From Polytrichum commune (Eukaryota > Streptophyta > Polytrichopsida > Polytrichales > Polytrichaceae): a DNA stretch of 60,000 bases. Numbering within the stretch: position 1 is the stretch's first letter; each line of letters opens with the position of its first letter. The DNA lies in contig OX485806.1 of NCBI GenBank assembly GCA_950295325.1, positions 14,262,001 to 14,322,000 on the forward strand, in the 5' to 3' direction. The notes under the pieces are model-generated. The model was given only the letters and a program-made list of their open reading frames with translations, ran no database searches and was not told the DNA's origin. Both the position numbers and the translations under genes were made by a program. Positions 12,383 to 24,038 of the stretch are shown here, one piece after another.

Positions 12383-12896
12383 AGGGCCGCTTCACACTAT
12401 GGCCGAAGGTCAAGAGGCAGTCGATTTCCACCAACCAACCAGATTGCAAGAAACCAAGAATTCGGCCTCCCAACCCTTCACAGTAGAGGCCAAAGTCCAA
12501 TGGCCGTCGCTCTCCAAAACGCCTACATGGTAATACTTTTTGACCAAGGTGACGGACTCTCGAAGGAAGTTTGGGTCAAATAGGAATGGAAACTTCAAAC
12601 TGTGGTCGAGAGGCCGTCGATTTTTTTTTTTTCATTCAAAGATAAAAAAGCTGACAAGATCTTGGCCGTTCGATTAAAGAGGTTGTTTTGAGCAGGGAAT
12701 AAAGTGGGATGCTCCTTCTTCCTTTGGACTTTGGGCTTGGCCTTTGGAGGCTTCACATTGTGCCTGGCTGAAGGCTCCAATTCCTATATATTTTATTGAC
12801 TATTATTTTCAACCCAATTCTTTGGATTCTCAACAAAGTTAGGCTATTCAATCCCACGGCCTCTCGACTTGGACGGCCATAATGTGAAGCGGCCCT
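12383..12896. mobile_element. TIR element (Mutator-like MITE), 514 bp
   Basis: The left end AGGGCCGCTTCACACTATGG is matched in inverse by CCATAATGTGAAGCGGCCCT. The similarity continues with mismatches to about 38 bp (GGTC.AGAGGC against its complement). A 9-bp target duplication expected for Mutator is not clear: the flanks CAGACACCA and GACTCACAA are only partly alike. The AGGGCC.CTTCACAC terminus is shared with the element at 52746-53250. No coding sequence. Confidence 0.75.
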
Positions 12897-15419
12897 GACT
12901 CACAAAAGGCCACATTTACTCAAATTATGGTGCCAGTAACAATTTTTACACTTTTGGCAGACAAACTGTTGGGTAACTTAGTACTACTTTAAGCTTAGTA
13001 CTATCCCACAGCCTGACCCACTCAAACTCCGTATATGGATATTTTAAACGTCAGTTTGACTCCCATTTCAATGGCTATAATTTTCTCGACGACCCACCAC
13101 CTGCACAGAGAGAGGCATGGAAAATACTTCCATCACTCTCACTGTCAAATTTGCACATCTTCAAAAGGCTCCTTTAAACCCCCTACCTTCCCAAGCAACC
13201 CATTTCTCGTTGATGGATGATTTCTTCCCTACATTAATCCCATTGAATTCGTTCATCCGCAATCAAACTTATCGTAAACATCCAACCAACATGGATATCT
13301 ATCCGTAGACACATCAGCCATGCGATTTGTAGATGACTAGAACGTGTAAAAATATGTCGCAGTGGGAAGCGGTCATGTCGTTGTTGTGTTGGGAGCTCGT
13401 GCGAGGATGTTGATTGTAATTAATAGTTGCCACTTTAATGCAGACTCTGCATGAACATCAAAGATAAGATGTCATTTTGGGGGGGGATAACATATAGCAT
13501 TTTCTTGTGCATCACTTCCTTAGACTATTATATAAATCCAAAGGGTTATTTGTTCCCGTTTTCTCCCTCGTTATAGCTCATCTCATGTGTTTCAAGGTCC
13601 TATAGACAAATGCCACTTTAACCTCAAACCTTGTCTATGAAAATTCCACAACCAACACCGTACATGTAACCCCACTAAAGTAGAAAAACTTAAAATGGTG
13701 AAAATAAGTTGATTCGGCTAGAAAGAGTGGCTTCAAATTTGTGCAATATTTTCAAATACGGAGTAGAGGAAATGATGAGGAATGCAAGTTATATTATAAT
13801 TTTATTCCATGTAATTTATCAGTTACATTTTCTCAAAGTGGCAAATAAGTCAAACTAGTCAACTAAATAGCACCCAAAAAGGATCCCAATAAGAGCTTTT
13901 CAACTAGTCACTACAATTAGCCTATCAATGCATCAATTTTGGCCCACCACATGTACATTTAACCAATTTGGGTCCACATAATAATCATCCTACTCCTAGT
14001 CTAGTGCACCAGTAGTGGTCATTCACCAATTTTTTTTCCTTTGTTGTTTTCTTTCTCTTTATCTTTCTACCTTGCATGGCTACATTTGGGGGCTTCAAGT
14101 GCATGATTTTGGTACAAATTGTTTTAGGTATGCTTATCTTTGGTTTGGTGTTGGTTTTGGGTTTGTTTGTCTTGCACTGTATATGGTGTTTAGTGTCAAG
14201 TGCACTAGTTGTAAAGGGTCACACCAAATCAATGTTCACAACTTTACAAAGGCAATCTTCACTACTTGCCAACATAAGTGGCATATGTGTAGGTTTATCA
14301 AATTATATCAAGATGATTTCAACTTCATAACTTTACTCAACACTATTGTTTGTTCAACGAGCCCTTTAAGTTAGAAATGGGTACAAATGGGTAACAAGTA
14401 ATTACCTTGAATTAATATTTCACCCGAAGCAAGGGATAGGCGGTAGCAAAGGAGATAAGGGAATCTAAACGTAGGGACATGAGCGCTCCCCCCCGAGGTA
14501 GCCACAACTAAGTTGGCTTCAGTATGTGAGCTTAGCAAGGCAATAATAATAATCCATTGAGTCTTTTGTGAAACAATAGTATGAGCAAGTGACCATTACC
14601 TTGATTCGACTCTAGGCTCCTAGCATTATGCTTGACATGCGTGTTTATATCTGCAATGATAGTATTTTGAATGAAATTATACAATCTCTGCATGTTTACT
14701 CTTGAGTTGCATGTGTGTGTGCATTTGTTGGTAAGGATTAGTGTATGACTCATATGTAAGTGTACCCTTAACAATGTGATTGAGGGATGCTCACCTTGAT
14801 CATAGCCGCGAGCTCATATGTGAGCATGGAATGGGTTTACGGAGTAGAGTTATAAGGACAAACACTTTGCATGCACTGAACATCATTTGTGATCATCCAC
14901 GTCAAATTTTTCAATCCACCAATCCATCAAATGCCCACACTAGACTTTTATAGAGATAGCCTTTTGTAAATATAATTATATGTAATCGATTGGAACAAGG
15001 CCATATGCTTTTGTATTGTTGTCTATAACCAACTAACATGGATGAGGCATAGTAGATGTGTTGAAGAAGATTTTGAGATTGCTCCCGCCCAACGCCATAT
15101 CCATATTATAAATGTGAAAAGTAAATGTGGCCATCCACTTCTTCAACAAACCCAGCCCATTTTGTGCCACCGCAAATTTTCAAGAAACATAAGGACATGA
15201 GCAATCAATGACGTCGTGGCCTCTTGGATTGATGCCTATAGTTGATAATTTACCTTCCTTGTGGCATGTTACCAAACCATATGAACTTAAAGAACACACC
15301 AATGCTTAGGGTTTGTACCATTTTGGTATTTTAATAACCTAAAATCATCCATTTTTTAAATGATACTATTTATCAAGGAGGAGAAAGGAAAACATTCATA
15401 TGTAGAAATGGTGGCTCAA
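12897..15419. other. Intergenic, no supported gene
   Basis: Two overlapping plus-strand frames at 14015-14374 are hydrophobic but match no family I recognise. The rest is AT-rich with a G8-run (13480) and a C-run (14488). I see no element ends. Confidence 0.4.
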
Positions 15420-15770
15420 ATAGTTTGGTGAGAATAAAGTTACCTCTCCGTAAAGCCCCTTAAAGAAGGACAAGACCTTGTGAAGAGAAACAAATTCTAA
15501 GGAGAATACAATTATTAGACTAAAAAAATCATGGATATGGACATTGTTACAATTTTCAAAGCATAGATTTTAGGGTTACACATAGTCGATCTGTAGGTTA
15601 ACCTGTAATTGCTCATCTCAATGCTACTCCTTGGCTATGACACACTATCATAACTCTTATGAGGGTAATCAATCACAAGCCGCCAACACGTAAATATAGA
15701 TCTCATCTATGTCAGCATTACATGACCCTAGTAAACGGTTTAATGGGCCTAGTCAACTATATATAATGAG
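15420..15770. repeat. Dispersed repeat family C, copy 1
   Basis: Shares TAGGGTTACACATAGT.GATC, TAGGTTAAC, AATTGCTCATCT.AATG, GCTCCTTGGCTA, AATCAATCACAAGC and GCATTACATGACCCTA with 51845-52145, in the same order and strand. Confidence 0.75.
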
Positions 15771-16768
15771 CATCCTCAATAATATTCCCTTTGTAAGTTT
15801 GCGTTGATTTTTTATTTATATTGTGGCCCACAATATTTACCATAAACAATGCAATTCAAAAAGATATTGAAATAGGCAATGTCATGTAAAAACGATGGAG
15901 GGTAATAAGATAGTACACTTGGTTTGTGCTCCTAGATCAATGGTCTTAAATTTTCATAAATTCAAGATTTGATGTGTTCTCATATTTTGGAAGTTATTGA
16001 TTGATTATTGATGAACTAGGGTCACTCCTATATTAACATGAGGTCATGTCAATAAATTGCAAGGGTCACCTCGCCCCATGATCCACCTTAACTATCTCAA
16101 TGCACCCATAAATGAAGTTTGTGCACCGGATTTTTCCAACCACTTCCCTCTTTACTCATTGCACGTAAAGAAAATGGCAATAAAATTCAACTCCCGGATT
16201 CGTTCGCCAAGATGTGCATGGCCACTTCTCTTTATGGCTCCCACATCTTTGGGACGATAGTAGGTAACTCAATATATGGCCTTCTCACTTACTAAGGGTT
16301 GGTTTACACTATGGACCATGAAGTCAGACCATGGAAGATAGCCTTTGTCAATGGTCTGAGTTCATGGTCCGACTTCATAAAACAATAGTTTTGAGAGCCT
16401 TGGGCCCCTCACTAGGTGTAAATCGAATGTGGACCAAGAAGAATGACCACGCACCAAAAAATGAAGGTGCTGATTTTTTTTAATACATGCCCAAAAAGGG
16501 AAATTTAAAATAAAATAAAATAAAGTTTGACCATTATCTTCTCTTCTCTTCTCTTGGGCTTCACTTGTCTTCACTTCTTGTTAAATGTGTCGAAGACGTG
16601 GGTTGCAAATCTTCTCACAACAAATTTTACAAAAAATAAGCAATTTAATTTGTACATGTGATATGTATCTTGTGTTGTCACTACACTAAATAAGATATTT
16701 AGTGGTTGATTATATTTAATGTTGTTACCACCCTACCTTGCTCAACACTAATTTTCAATTCTTTGATA

Positions 16769-16996
16769 ATTAGTGTTAGAAGAATTCCCATTGCGCTTCT
16801 TTTGACCACCCTGATGTACAATCACTAAACCACTACAGCTTTTCTTTTTGTTTTGAAAATGTATTTTTAAAGGATTTTGGGGAGTGTAATATACCGTTGG
16901 AAAGGTATTTTCAAGACCTTTCCAACGGTATATTACAAGCCCCCAAATTCCAAACATTGCAGTTGGTAGACCAAAAAAACAAATCTGCACTTGGAT
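16769..16996. repeat. Degraded copy of the CACTA-type MITE interior
   Basis: TTCCCATTGCG.TTCTTTTGAC, TTTTCTTT.T.GTTTTG, GTGTAATATACCGTTGGAAAG and the complementary CTTTCCAACGGTATATTACA reproduce the internal part of the 7833-8165 element. The CACTA termini are degraded on the left and missing on the right. Confidence 0.75.
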
Positions 16997-17362
16997 TCTT
17001 GAGTTCTAGATGTCCCACGTTGTTTGGTGAAACATGTGTGAGCCGGTTTAAGGGGTAGGGCAAGGAAGTGCTGGTATGTCTCATGGGCTATGATGTAATT
17101 AAGGCACATAGAGGGTAGTTTCATTAAAAATTTAATGAAATGCCACGTCCATAACATGGGCCCTTGCCTTTTCTTACCAGGCCACCTCTCTTGCCTTTCT
17201 CACAGCCAAAACCCATTGGTTCATGTCGGTGCATTTATTAGGCTTTAAAATTTATATTTTAGGGACCTCGACCTTCATGATCCCTCTACCATTTTTTCCT
17301 TAGTGTAAACTAAAGTTGTCCTGGATCAACTTCAGTAGCCAATCAGCTGCCTTGCAGAGCCC

Positions 17363-18172
17363 TGGTCCAAGTTGGATCTCCGTATTTTAGTGCTACGAGC
17401 GTTTGTAGGACGCCTCCCGCGGGCAGCGTTCATGCTCGGGCAGCCCGTTCCTGTCCTCCCGTCCCGACCCGTCCTCCCGTCCCGACCCGTCTTACCTGCC
17501 CGAATTGGCCTTCCTGCCCGTGTCCTCCGTCCTGCCCGACGCGTCCTCCATCCTGCCCGACGCGGCTTTCCGTTCGTCCAGCTGTCCACCCGTCTGTCCA
17601 TCCGTCATATCCGTCTCCACCACTACCCCACACCGAACCCGAGCTCCGTCATTCTTCCTTGCTCACGCCACTAGACAGCTCCGAAGCGAGTGAGGAAGTT
17701 GGGGAAAGGTTGTTGCATTGCTAGTTTAGGGTTTGGAAGAGTTGTAACTTTGATTGATGTTGTCTTAGTCGCCCGCCATGGAGGTGGACATTGTGGATCT
17801 GGGAGGGAAATGTGTCTCTTTCGAAGAAGGGTTTGATTTTGTAATAGAGAAGGCCACGGAAGATGTACAGGACGGACAGGGTTTAGTTTCAGATCTAGAA
17901 ATTCTTCTGTCATTCTTCCTTGCTCACGCCACTGGACAGCTTCGGAGCGAGTAAGGAAGCTGGGGAAAGGCTGTTGCATTGTTAGTTTAGGATTTGGAAG
18001 AGTTGTAACTTTGATCGACATTGTCCTAGTCGATCGCCATGGAGGTGGACATTGTGAATCTGGGAGGGAAATGTGTCTCTTTCGAAAAAGGATTTGATTT
18101 TGTCATACAGGACGCCACGGAAGATCTACAGGACGGATATGGTTTAGTTTCAGATCTGGAAATTCCTGCAGG
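17363..18172 (+). repeat. Left arm of the 0.8 kb palindrome
   Basis: The arm pairs nearly base for base with 19310-20112. It contains, in order, a GC-rich stretch of degenerate CGTCCTGCCCGAC-like repeats (17430-17600) and two tandem copies (about 17649-17901 and 17911-18165, period about 261) of one block. Each block runs from TGTCATTCTTCCTTGCTCACGC-type sequence through GGGTTTGGAAGAGTTGTAAC to an ATG context (CGCCATGGAGGTGG) and about 40 codons of similar protein. Confidence 0.9.
17779..17910 (+). pseudogene. Captured coding fragment, copy 1 (left arm)
   Basis: Starting at the ATG in GCCATGGAGGTGG, the frame reads MEVDIVDLGGKCVSFEEGFD, then FVIEKATEDVQDGQG, then runs into the next repeat block. 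A near-identical start is repeated at 18039 (MEVDIVNLGGK..). Four copies exist in total, two per arm. The source gene is not recognised. The Kozak-like ATG preceded by a leader-like sequence suggests capture of a 5' UTR plus first exon. Confidence 0.5.
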
Positions 18173-19309
18173 TACAATCGTCCACAAAGACACCAATACG
18201 TGTTTGAAAGCTGGTGCATAAGAAAGGTTTAGGGTGCGGGATGTAACTCTTGAAAATATGCGGGCGAGGTTGCAGATCCCACCCCTTGGGCCCTTTGACA
18301 GGACAGACATTTCTTGGGAAGAGAAAATCAACCAAGGACGGGGTAGGATCAACCCTAGATGCTAGGACAGTGAAAAAATAAAATAGTACAAAGACACCTC
18401 TTGTTCCACCTTTAGTTGTCCAGTTGTTTCTACAGCCTCTGACTCTGATACAAGCTGTCCTAAAAATCTCACAAGGCAACCACTTCCAATAGGACAGACA
18501 AAGCAGAGGAAGACAAGTAGATTGCAAGCCAGTCTAACCTCTAAGCGAGGATGCCAATGCAATTTTGTGGCGAAGCAACTGTATATGGACAACACTTTAT
18601 GTGAAATTCAGTACCATAAAATTAACCATTTTAACAAGGTTGGACAAGCCTGTCATGGGAGTTTAGATTATGTTAAGACAACACTGAAAACAATGGATGT
18701 TGCATAGATTGATATATGACATTGATAGGATACATTACAATGTTACTGAATTCAATGAGGAAGGCATAAAGTCTTTCCAGGACACCAATGTTGTACATGT
18801 CCTGTCATATTTTACTAAATTGCTTGTTTTCCGAAAATTCCCAATTGCCGAAGTTTCACTTATATTCAAAATTCAACAAACAATGACATTTTATTGAAAA
18901 TGGATAGGAGCCAATGTATCAATACTCATGTGTTCGAAGTGAACATGTAATGGTTCTCACCTATCATAAATGTGTCCTATTATGATTCAACATTACATTG
19001 GTTCTACCTTGTCTTATTGTAACATCCCACACCATTATTCTAAAAAATAGCACTAAACTCCACAACGTTATCAACGATTGCATTGCACTCGCCTTCCACC
19101 ACTAAAATTTGTGTCCTTTGACGCGTCCAACCACATGACACGAAGATCATCCTCTTTGTCCATAGCCAACATATCCAAGCAGGCATTCCAGAAACAAGCT
19201 CTCATCCAGGACGAGGCCTTAGCCTGCATGGCCTCAAACCCATTACATGTCCTCATAACTTCCAGATCGGAAACTAGCAGGTACAATCGTCTGTCCTCAT
19301 AATCGTCCG
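18173..19309. other. Spacer of the palindrome
   Basis: Unpaired centre between the arms. Parts near 18180-18230 and 19230-19300 resemble further gene-fragment sequence (GGTACAATCGTC occurs on both sides). No intact frame longer than 125 codons has any recognisable domain. Confidence 0.5.
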
Positions 19310-20112
19310 TCCTGGCAGGAATTTCCAGATCTGAAACTAAACCATATCCGTCCTGTAGATCTTCCGTGGCGTCCTGTATGACAAAATCAAATCTTTTTTC
19401 GAAAGAGACACATTTCCCTCCCAGATTCACAATGTCCACCTCCATGGCGATCGACTAGGACAACGTCGATCAAAGTTACAACTCTTCCAAATCCTAAACT
19501 AACAATGCAACAGCCTTTCCCCAGCTTCCTTACTCGCTCCGAAGCTGTCCAGTGGCGTGAGCAAGGAAGAATGACAGAAGAATTTCTAGATCTGAAACTA
19601 AACCCTGTCCGTCCTGTACATCTTCCGTGGCCTTCTCTATTACAAAATCAAACCCTTCTTCGAAAGAGACACATTTCCCTCCCAGATCCACAATGTCCAC
19701 CTCCATGGCGGGCGACTAAGACAACATCAATCAAAGTTACAACTCTTCCAAACCCTAAACTAGCAATGCAACAACCTTTCCCCAACTTCCTCACTCGCTT
19801 CGGAGCTGTCTAGTGGCGTGAGCAAGGAAGAATGACGGAGCTCGGGTTCGGTGTGGGGTAGTGGTGGAGACGGATATGACGGATGGACAGACGGGTGGAC
19901 AGCTGGACGAACGGAAAGCCGCGTCGGGCAGGATGGAGGACGCGTCGGGCAGGACGGAGGACACGGGCAGGAAGGCCAATTCGGGCAGGTAAGACGGGTC
20001 GGGACGGGAGGACGGGTCGGGACGGGAGGACAGGAACGGGCTGCCCGAGCATGAACGCTGCCCGCGGGAGGCGTCCTACAAACGCTCGTAGCACTAAAAT
20101 ACGGAGATCCGT
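19310..20112 (-). repeat. Right arm of the 0.8 kb palindrome
   Basis: Reverse complement of 17363-18172 with few differences, so the frames of the left arm reappear on the minus strand. It includes the GC-rich degenerate repeat (19880-20050) and both ATG-containing blocks. The high identity suggests recent duplication or arm-to-arm gene conversion. Confidence 0.9.
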
Positions 20113-20147
20113 CCAACTTCATGGTCCATAGTGTAAACTGGCCCTAA

Positions 20148-20500
20148 GGCATTGTTTACGTCATGGACTATGAAGTCGTCCCTTGCTTTCCTAAAATATG
20201 CAATTGGTTGTTGAATTCATTCCATGACCACTTCGGTTTACATCAAGGAAAGAATGTTAGAGTGAACATGGAGTTTGAGGTCCCTAAAAAGCCTACTTGC
20301 AGGCTTACATTATCCGTTGTCATGTTTGTAGATAGGTTTTTGGTTTGGATTCCAACTAAGAAAACCACACATGGAAGACTAAATGAGTGTCAGACTTTAC
20401 ATCTAGGTGTCACTGTTAAGTTGATTGATAGGTTACAAGGATTACGGAATGGAATTAGTTTGACAAACCTAGGGAAAACAACTTCTTAGGTGAGTTTTGG
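20148..20500. repeat. End fragment of a second Mutator-like family
   Basis: CATTGTTTACGTCATGGACT.TGAAGTCGTCCCTTGCT.TCCTAAAATAT and the following CCATGA.CACTT.GGTTTAC.TCAAG parallel 23356-23480. It abuts the right end of the preceding element directly. A matching right terminus was not found. Confidence 0.55.
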
Positions 20501-23050
20501 GACTTATTAAATTGAGGTTGGGGTAATTAAGGTCACTCAATGCGGTGCATGCAATTGCTCAGTTTCTCTCTTACTACCAACACTCATTAGTAACATCTCT
20601 CTTATTATGATTTTGCAATGCAGGGAGTCACGACTATTGGTGCATTTCTTTCTAATTTATTTTAAAATACACATCTTAAAATTCATTTTAAAATACTCAA
20701 AAAATTGAGGCATTTTGTATGTTTTATTATTATAAATTCACGACTACAATCAGTCCATGCCAGTAGGGCAAATATAGACACGCTCAACTTTGCCAATTGT
20801 TCCATATTACCATATAGCATTAGTACATTCAAACTCAGTGGTAGTGTTTGAGCCTTGAGTGTTGCCACACGAACTAACAAATACTGGAATACATAACGCA
20901 CCACATGGCACACCGGACAAGTTGTGAATGATGGTTTGCATTCACAATGTCTTCATTCTTGGATCATTACTTGGGCGGAGAAGAGCTCAAAGAATTGATC
21001 TTAGAAGAGGGAATGTTTTCAACAACGATTTTCCATAAAGGACCTCATGGATTCATGTCTTTGATGATTTTCACCCAAAAAAAAAAACATTTAAAAAACA
21101 CTTTTAAATGTGCAAAGTCAGATTTACATCTAGTGTGGGTTTATGAAGCTTGGCAATAGGAGAAGGGGTATTGTATCTTGTCCCAATAGTCATCTCCTTC
21201 TTCATGATGTCAAACATTTTAAATAATTATAAGTTGTAGATCATTCTTGTTGTATGATAATTTAAGGTAGACATGCCTAAGTCCAACATAACATTAATAT
21301 ATACAATTAAACTTGAGTGGACATGTGTATAAAATAGATTGCAATATATATTCAAATCATATTAATCTTCCTAGGCTGAATAGTCAATATGATTGGGGAG
21401 GACTTGTATGACCACTTAATGTGCCACGAGATTCTTCACTTTGATAATGATTAAGATATTCGTATGAGCTCCAAACACAATGAGGTAAATGGCTTCACAC
21501 ACAATTTGCCCTTGCTATTCTTCTTGCACTAATTGCGTGTTTCATATTTCACAAGAGATGGATGTAGAGAGAAACATATCCAAATGACACACATGTACCT
21601 TAAGTGGAGTGTTGCAAAGGGATCCCATCTCTCTTGTCCTCAATTTCTTGGGGCACACGTCACATTGTAATGCAAATCCTCACGGAGAGGAGCGAGCAAG
21701 TAGGCACTACATGGAGTCACAAGGTCATACCACTACACAAATATGTGCAATTAGGTTGCCCTATGCTAAAATATCGATGTTCCACACTTTTTGAATGTTT
21801 ACTACCATTGTTGTTGTTGTTGTTTCTATATAGATGAATACATAAAGTTATATGTTTTTTTTGGTAATTTTTTCGACCAAAGGAAATTTGGATGGGCAAG
21901 GAGGCAATCTAATTGTGAAGACAATCTAATTGCATATATTGATCTAATTATCTTCCACTGGATAGGTTTATGATCTATGAAGGTTGTAGATTCCAAATCC
22001 ACACTGAAAGTTTTCATAGTTGTCTATTGGAAGAGAATGAATGATAAGTCCATGCAATTAATGTAGTGAACATTTGTAAATTTATTCCAATGCCCCCTCC
22101 CCTTGATGATTTGATGTTTAGGACTATCTATCTATCTACCTATGAAGGTTAGGTTGATTGTGCTAAGTTTGTCACTCAAAGTGTAAAGCACATAGAATAT
22201 TATTAAATCAAAAAAGTTCTAGATGATTCTTGTTATCAATTGACAAGAGATTTCAATGCACCAAAGCATCTTGTTTGTTTGACTTATGCATGCAAATTTA
22301 TAAGCTAGTTCAAAATCATATTGGCAGGTGACGCAACACCAACATGGGAGTTTAATGTTAAGTTGGTGGACATTCTCAAAATCAAGATGTACTTACTGTG
22401 CCAGAGTTTAACCAACACAAGAGGTTGATGTTCAAGTGGTTGACATCGAAAGGTACGTAGTCCTACAGTGGCATGTGACCTTGAAGAATTCCTAGCATAT
22501 AAGTACAAATTCAAGTTTGAAATGTACGTATTGGAAAGAAAACCATTTGGACAAAACCTATGACCACCACTTCGACTCTTCACAAGATATTCACTTCAAC
22601 TCCAAGAATAACAAGTCCAACTCTCATGTTCCTCATTTGGATTTGCTAATGTCTTCATGAGTGTCTTTCTGGATCATAAAACCCCTACACCTGCTAAAAT
22701 GTTGGAAGTGTCTACTCTACGTGCATACACTAAGCCCATACATGATTTTCACAACACACAATTATTATCACTAGAAGTTTAGTTGCCCCGGGGGCAAGCA
22801 ATTTGGTACGCAATTATGCTAGACAAGAAGAATAACACAGTTGATTTTACTTATCGATGTCCGTTGCAATTGGCCGCCATCGCTCATCTATGTCAATTTT
22901 GTCCAACTCAATTACAAGTTACAATTGTCTAGGGCAACTGAAATTCTAGTTATATTGTGTGTTGCGAAAACCCCATATGGGCGTAGTGACACATACCTTC
23001 CCTTATCTAGCTCTCTAGGTAGGCGGAAGGAACGAGGTCGGAAAATGTTC
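20501..23050. other. Intergenic, decayed repeats
   Basis: Contains repeat B copy 2 (21372-21612) and a (GTT)n tract (about 21809-21822). The 22.3-22.8 kb stretch has broken frames without recognisable motifs and may be old retroelement sequence. Confidence 0.4.
21372..21612. repeat. Dispersed repeat family B, copy 2
   Basis: GAATAGTCAATATGATTGGG, TGTATGACCACTTAATG, CACTTTGATAATGATTAAG and CATGTACCTTAAG align with 11830-12070 and 37922-38100. Confidence 0.65.
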
Positions 23051-23292
23051 GAGAGAGAGGGAATTATGGTATACGAGCATACCTCTCATCCATCCAACTC
23101 AAAAAGTTGACCCCTGTAGGTTTGTTGTTGATTTGTCTCAAATGATCCCCAACAGACTAATTCGGGGTCTTAGAAGCTAGTTCTGGTGTCTAATCAACTA
23201 AAGTAGTAGGCTCCGGGTTGTATACTATTTAAGGCCTTTAATATGGTTGATGAATGAGAGGTATGCTCGTATACGATAGTTCCCTCTCTTCG
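23051..23292. mobile_element. MITE, about 242 bp, with about 48 bp terminal inverted repeats
   Basis: The left end GAGAGAGAGGGAATTATGG then TATACGAGCATACCTCTCAT is mirrored by ATGAGAGGTATGCTCGTATA then GATAGTTCCCTCTCTTCGA. A related element is at 54875-55105. No coding sequence; superfamily not assigned. Confidence 0.8.
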
Positions 23293-23355
23293 AGATTATG
23301 AATGTCATCTTCAATGAGATCGTCCATCATCATGTTAGTAAAGTACAAGGGTTAC

Positions 23356-24038
23356 TTAGGGGTTGTTTACATCATGGACCGCGAAATCGTCCCTTGCTCC
23401 TCTAAAATATTTGATTGGCCGTCGAACTCGTCCCATGATCACTTTGGTTTACCTCAAGTTCCGTGGCCATGGAACTTGAGGTCCCCAAAAAAATTTTCAA
23501 ATCTACATTATCCCATTGTCATGGTCCAATAGGTTTTGCGGTGGGAGAGGTTGCAAATGTCAAGTAACCATGACATAGAAATGCCATTTTAATAGTTTTT
23601 TTGTTCCCTCCTTCCTCCAAACGTTTCCATAGTTACAAGGAAACAGAAGAAAAGAAGATCAAACATGAAGAAACTTCTCAAAACTGCCCCTTTTGGATCG
23701 TGTACTAAAAAAAAACAGCACACCCATTGTTGGGTGCATGGCCACTTCTCTTGATCCACCTAGTCAGGAGCCCAAGAAACTTTACAGAAGACATTTACAA
23801 AAAACCAGACCATGGAAGTGTGACCATGGAAAAGCGCCCTCGGATACGGGACAACTTCATGGTCCACGAGTCACACCCATTGTTGGGTGCATGGTCACTA
23901 CTCTTGGTCCACCTAGTCAGGAACCCAAGAACTTTACAAACAACATTCTAAAAGAAAACCAGACCATTGAAATGTGACCATGGAAAAACGCCCTCGGACA
24001 TGGGACAACCTCATGGTCCATGAGTGAACAGCCGCTTA
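23356..24038. mobile_element. TIR element, 683 bp, with internal duplication
   Basis: The left end TTAGGGGTTGTTTACATCAT then GGACCGCGAAATCGTCCC is mirrored by GGGACAACCTCATGGTCCAT then GAGTGAACAGCCGCTTAA. The interior has two direct copies of a roughly 130 bp block (CACCCATTGTTGGGTGCATG near 23720 and 23875) ending GGACAAC.TCATGGTCCA.GAGT, so the right terminus itself is duplicated. Confidence 0.7.

Larger units (their letters stand above)
16292..20148. mobile_element. Candidate Mutator-like element with gene-fragment cargo
   Basis: The left end has GTTTACACTATGGACCATGA at 16302; the exact complement lies at the right end near 20120-20138, each followed outward by AGGG and a similar tetrad. 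This gives about 30 bp of near-perfect terminal inverted repeat over a 3.9 kb interval. Inside lie a degraded CACTA-type MITE (16.8 kb) and a long palindrome with GC-rich, gene-like fragments (17.36-20.11 kb), which resembles a Pack-MULE or fold-back Mutator. No transposase was found, so it would be non-autonomous. Pairing of these two ends is inference; no clean target duplication was seen. Confidence 0.5.

Noticed and set aside
14015-14374. Two overlapping hydrophobic frames
   Set aside because: Hydrophobicity comes from T-rich sequence; both frames are equally open and neither resembles a known protein.
17372-17674. 100-codon Pro/Arg-rich frames in the GC-rich part of the palindrome
   Set aside because: Open in several frames on both strands because of a degenerate GC-rich repeat; no domain, and mirrored in the other arm.
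20163-20489. 108-codon plus-strand frame
   Set aside because: Its start lies in a terminal inverted repeat of a TIR element and no protein family is recognisable.
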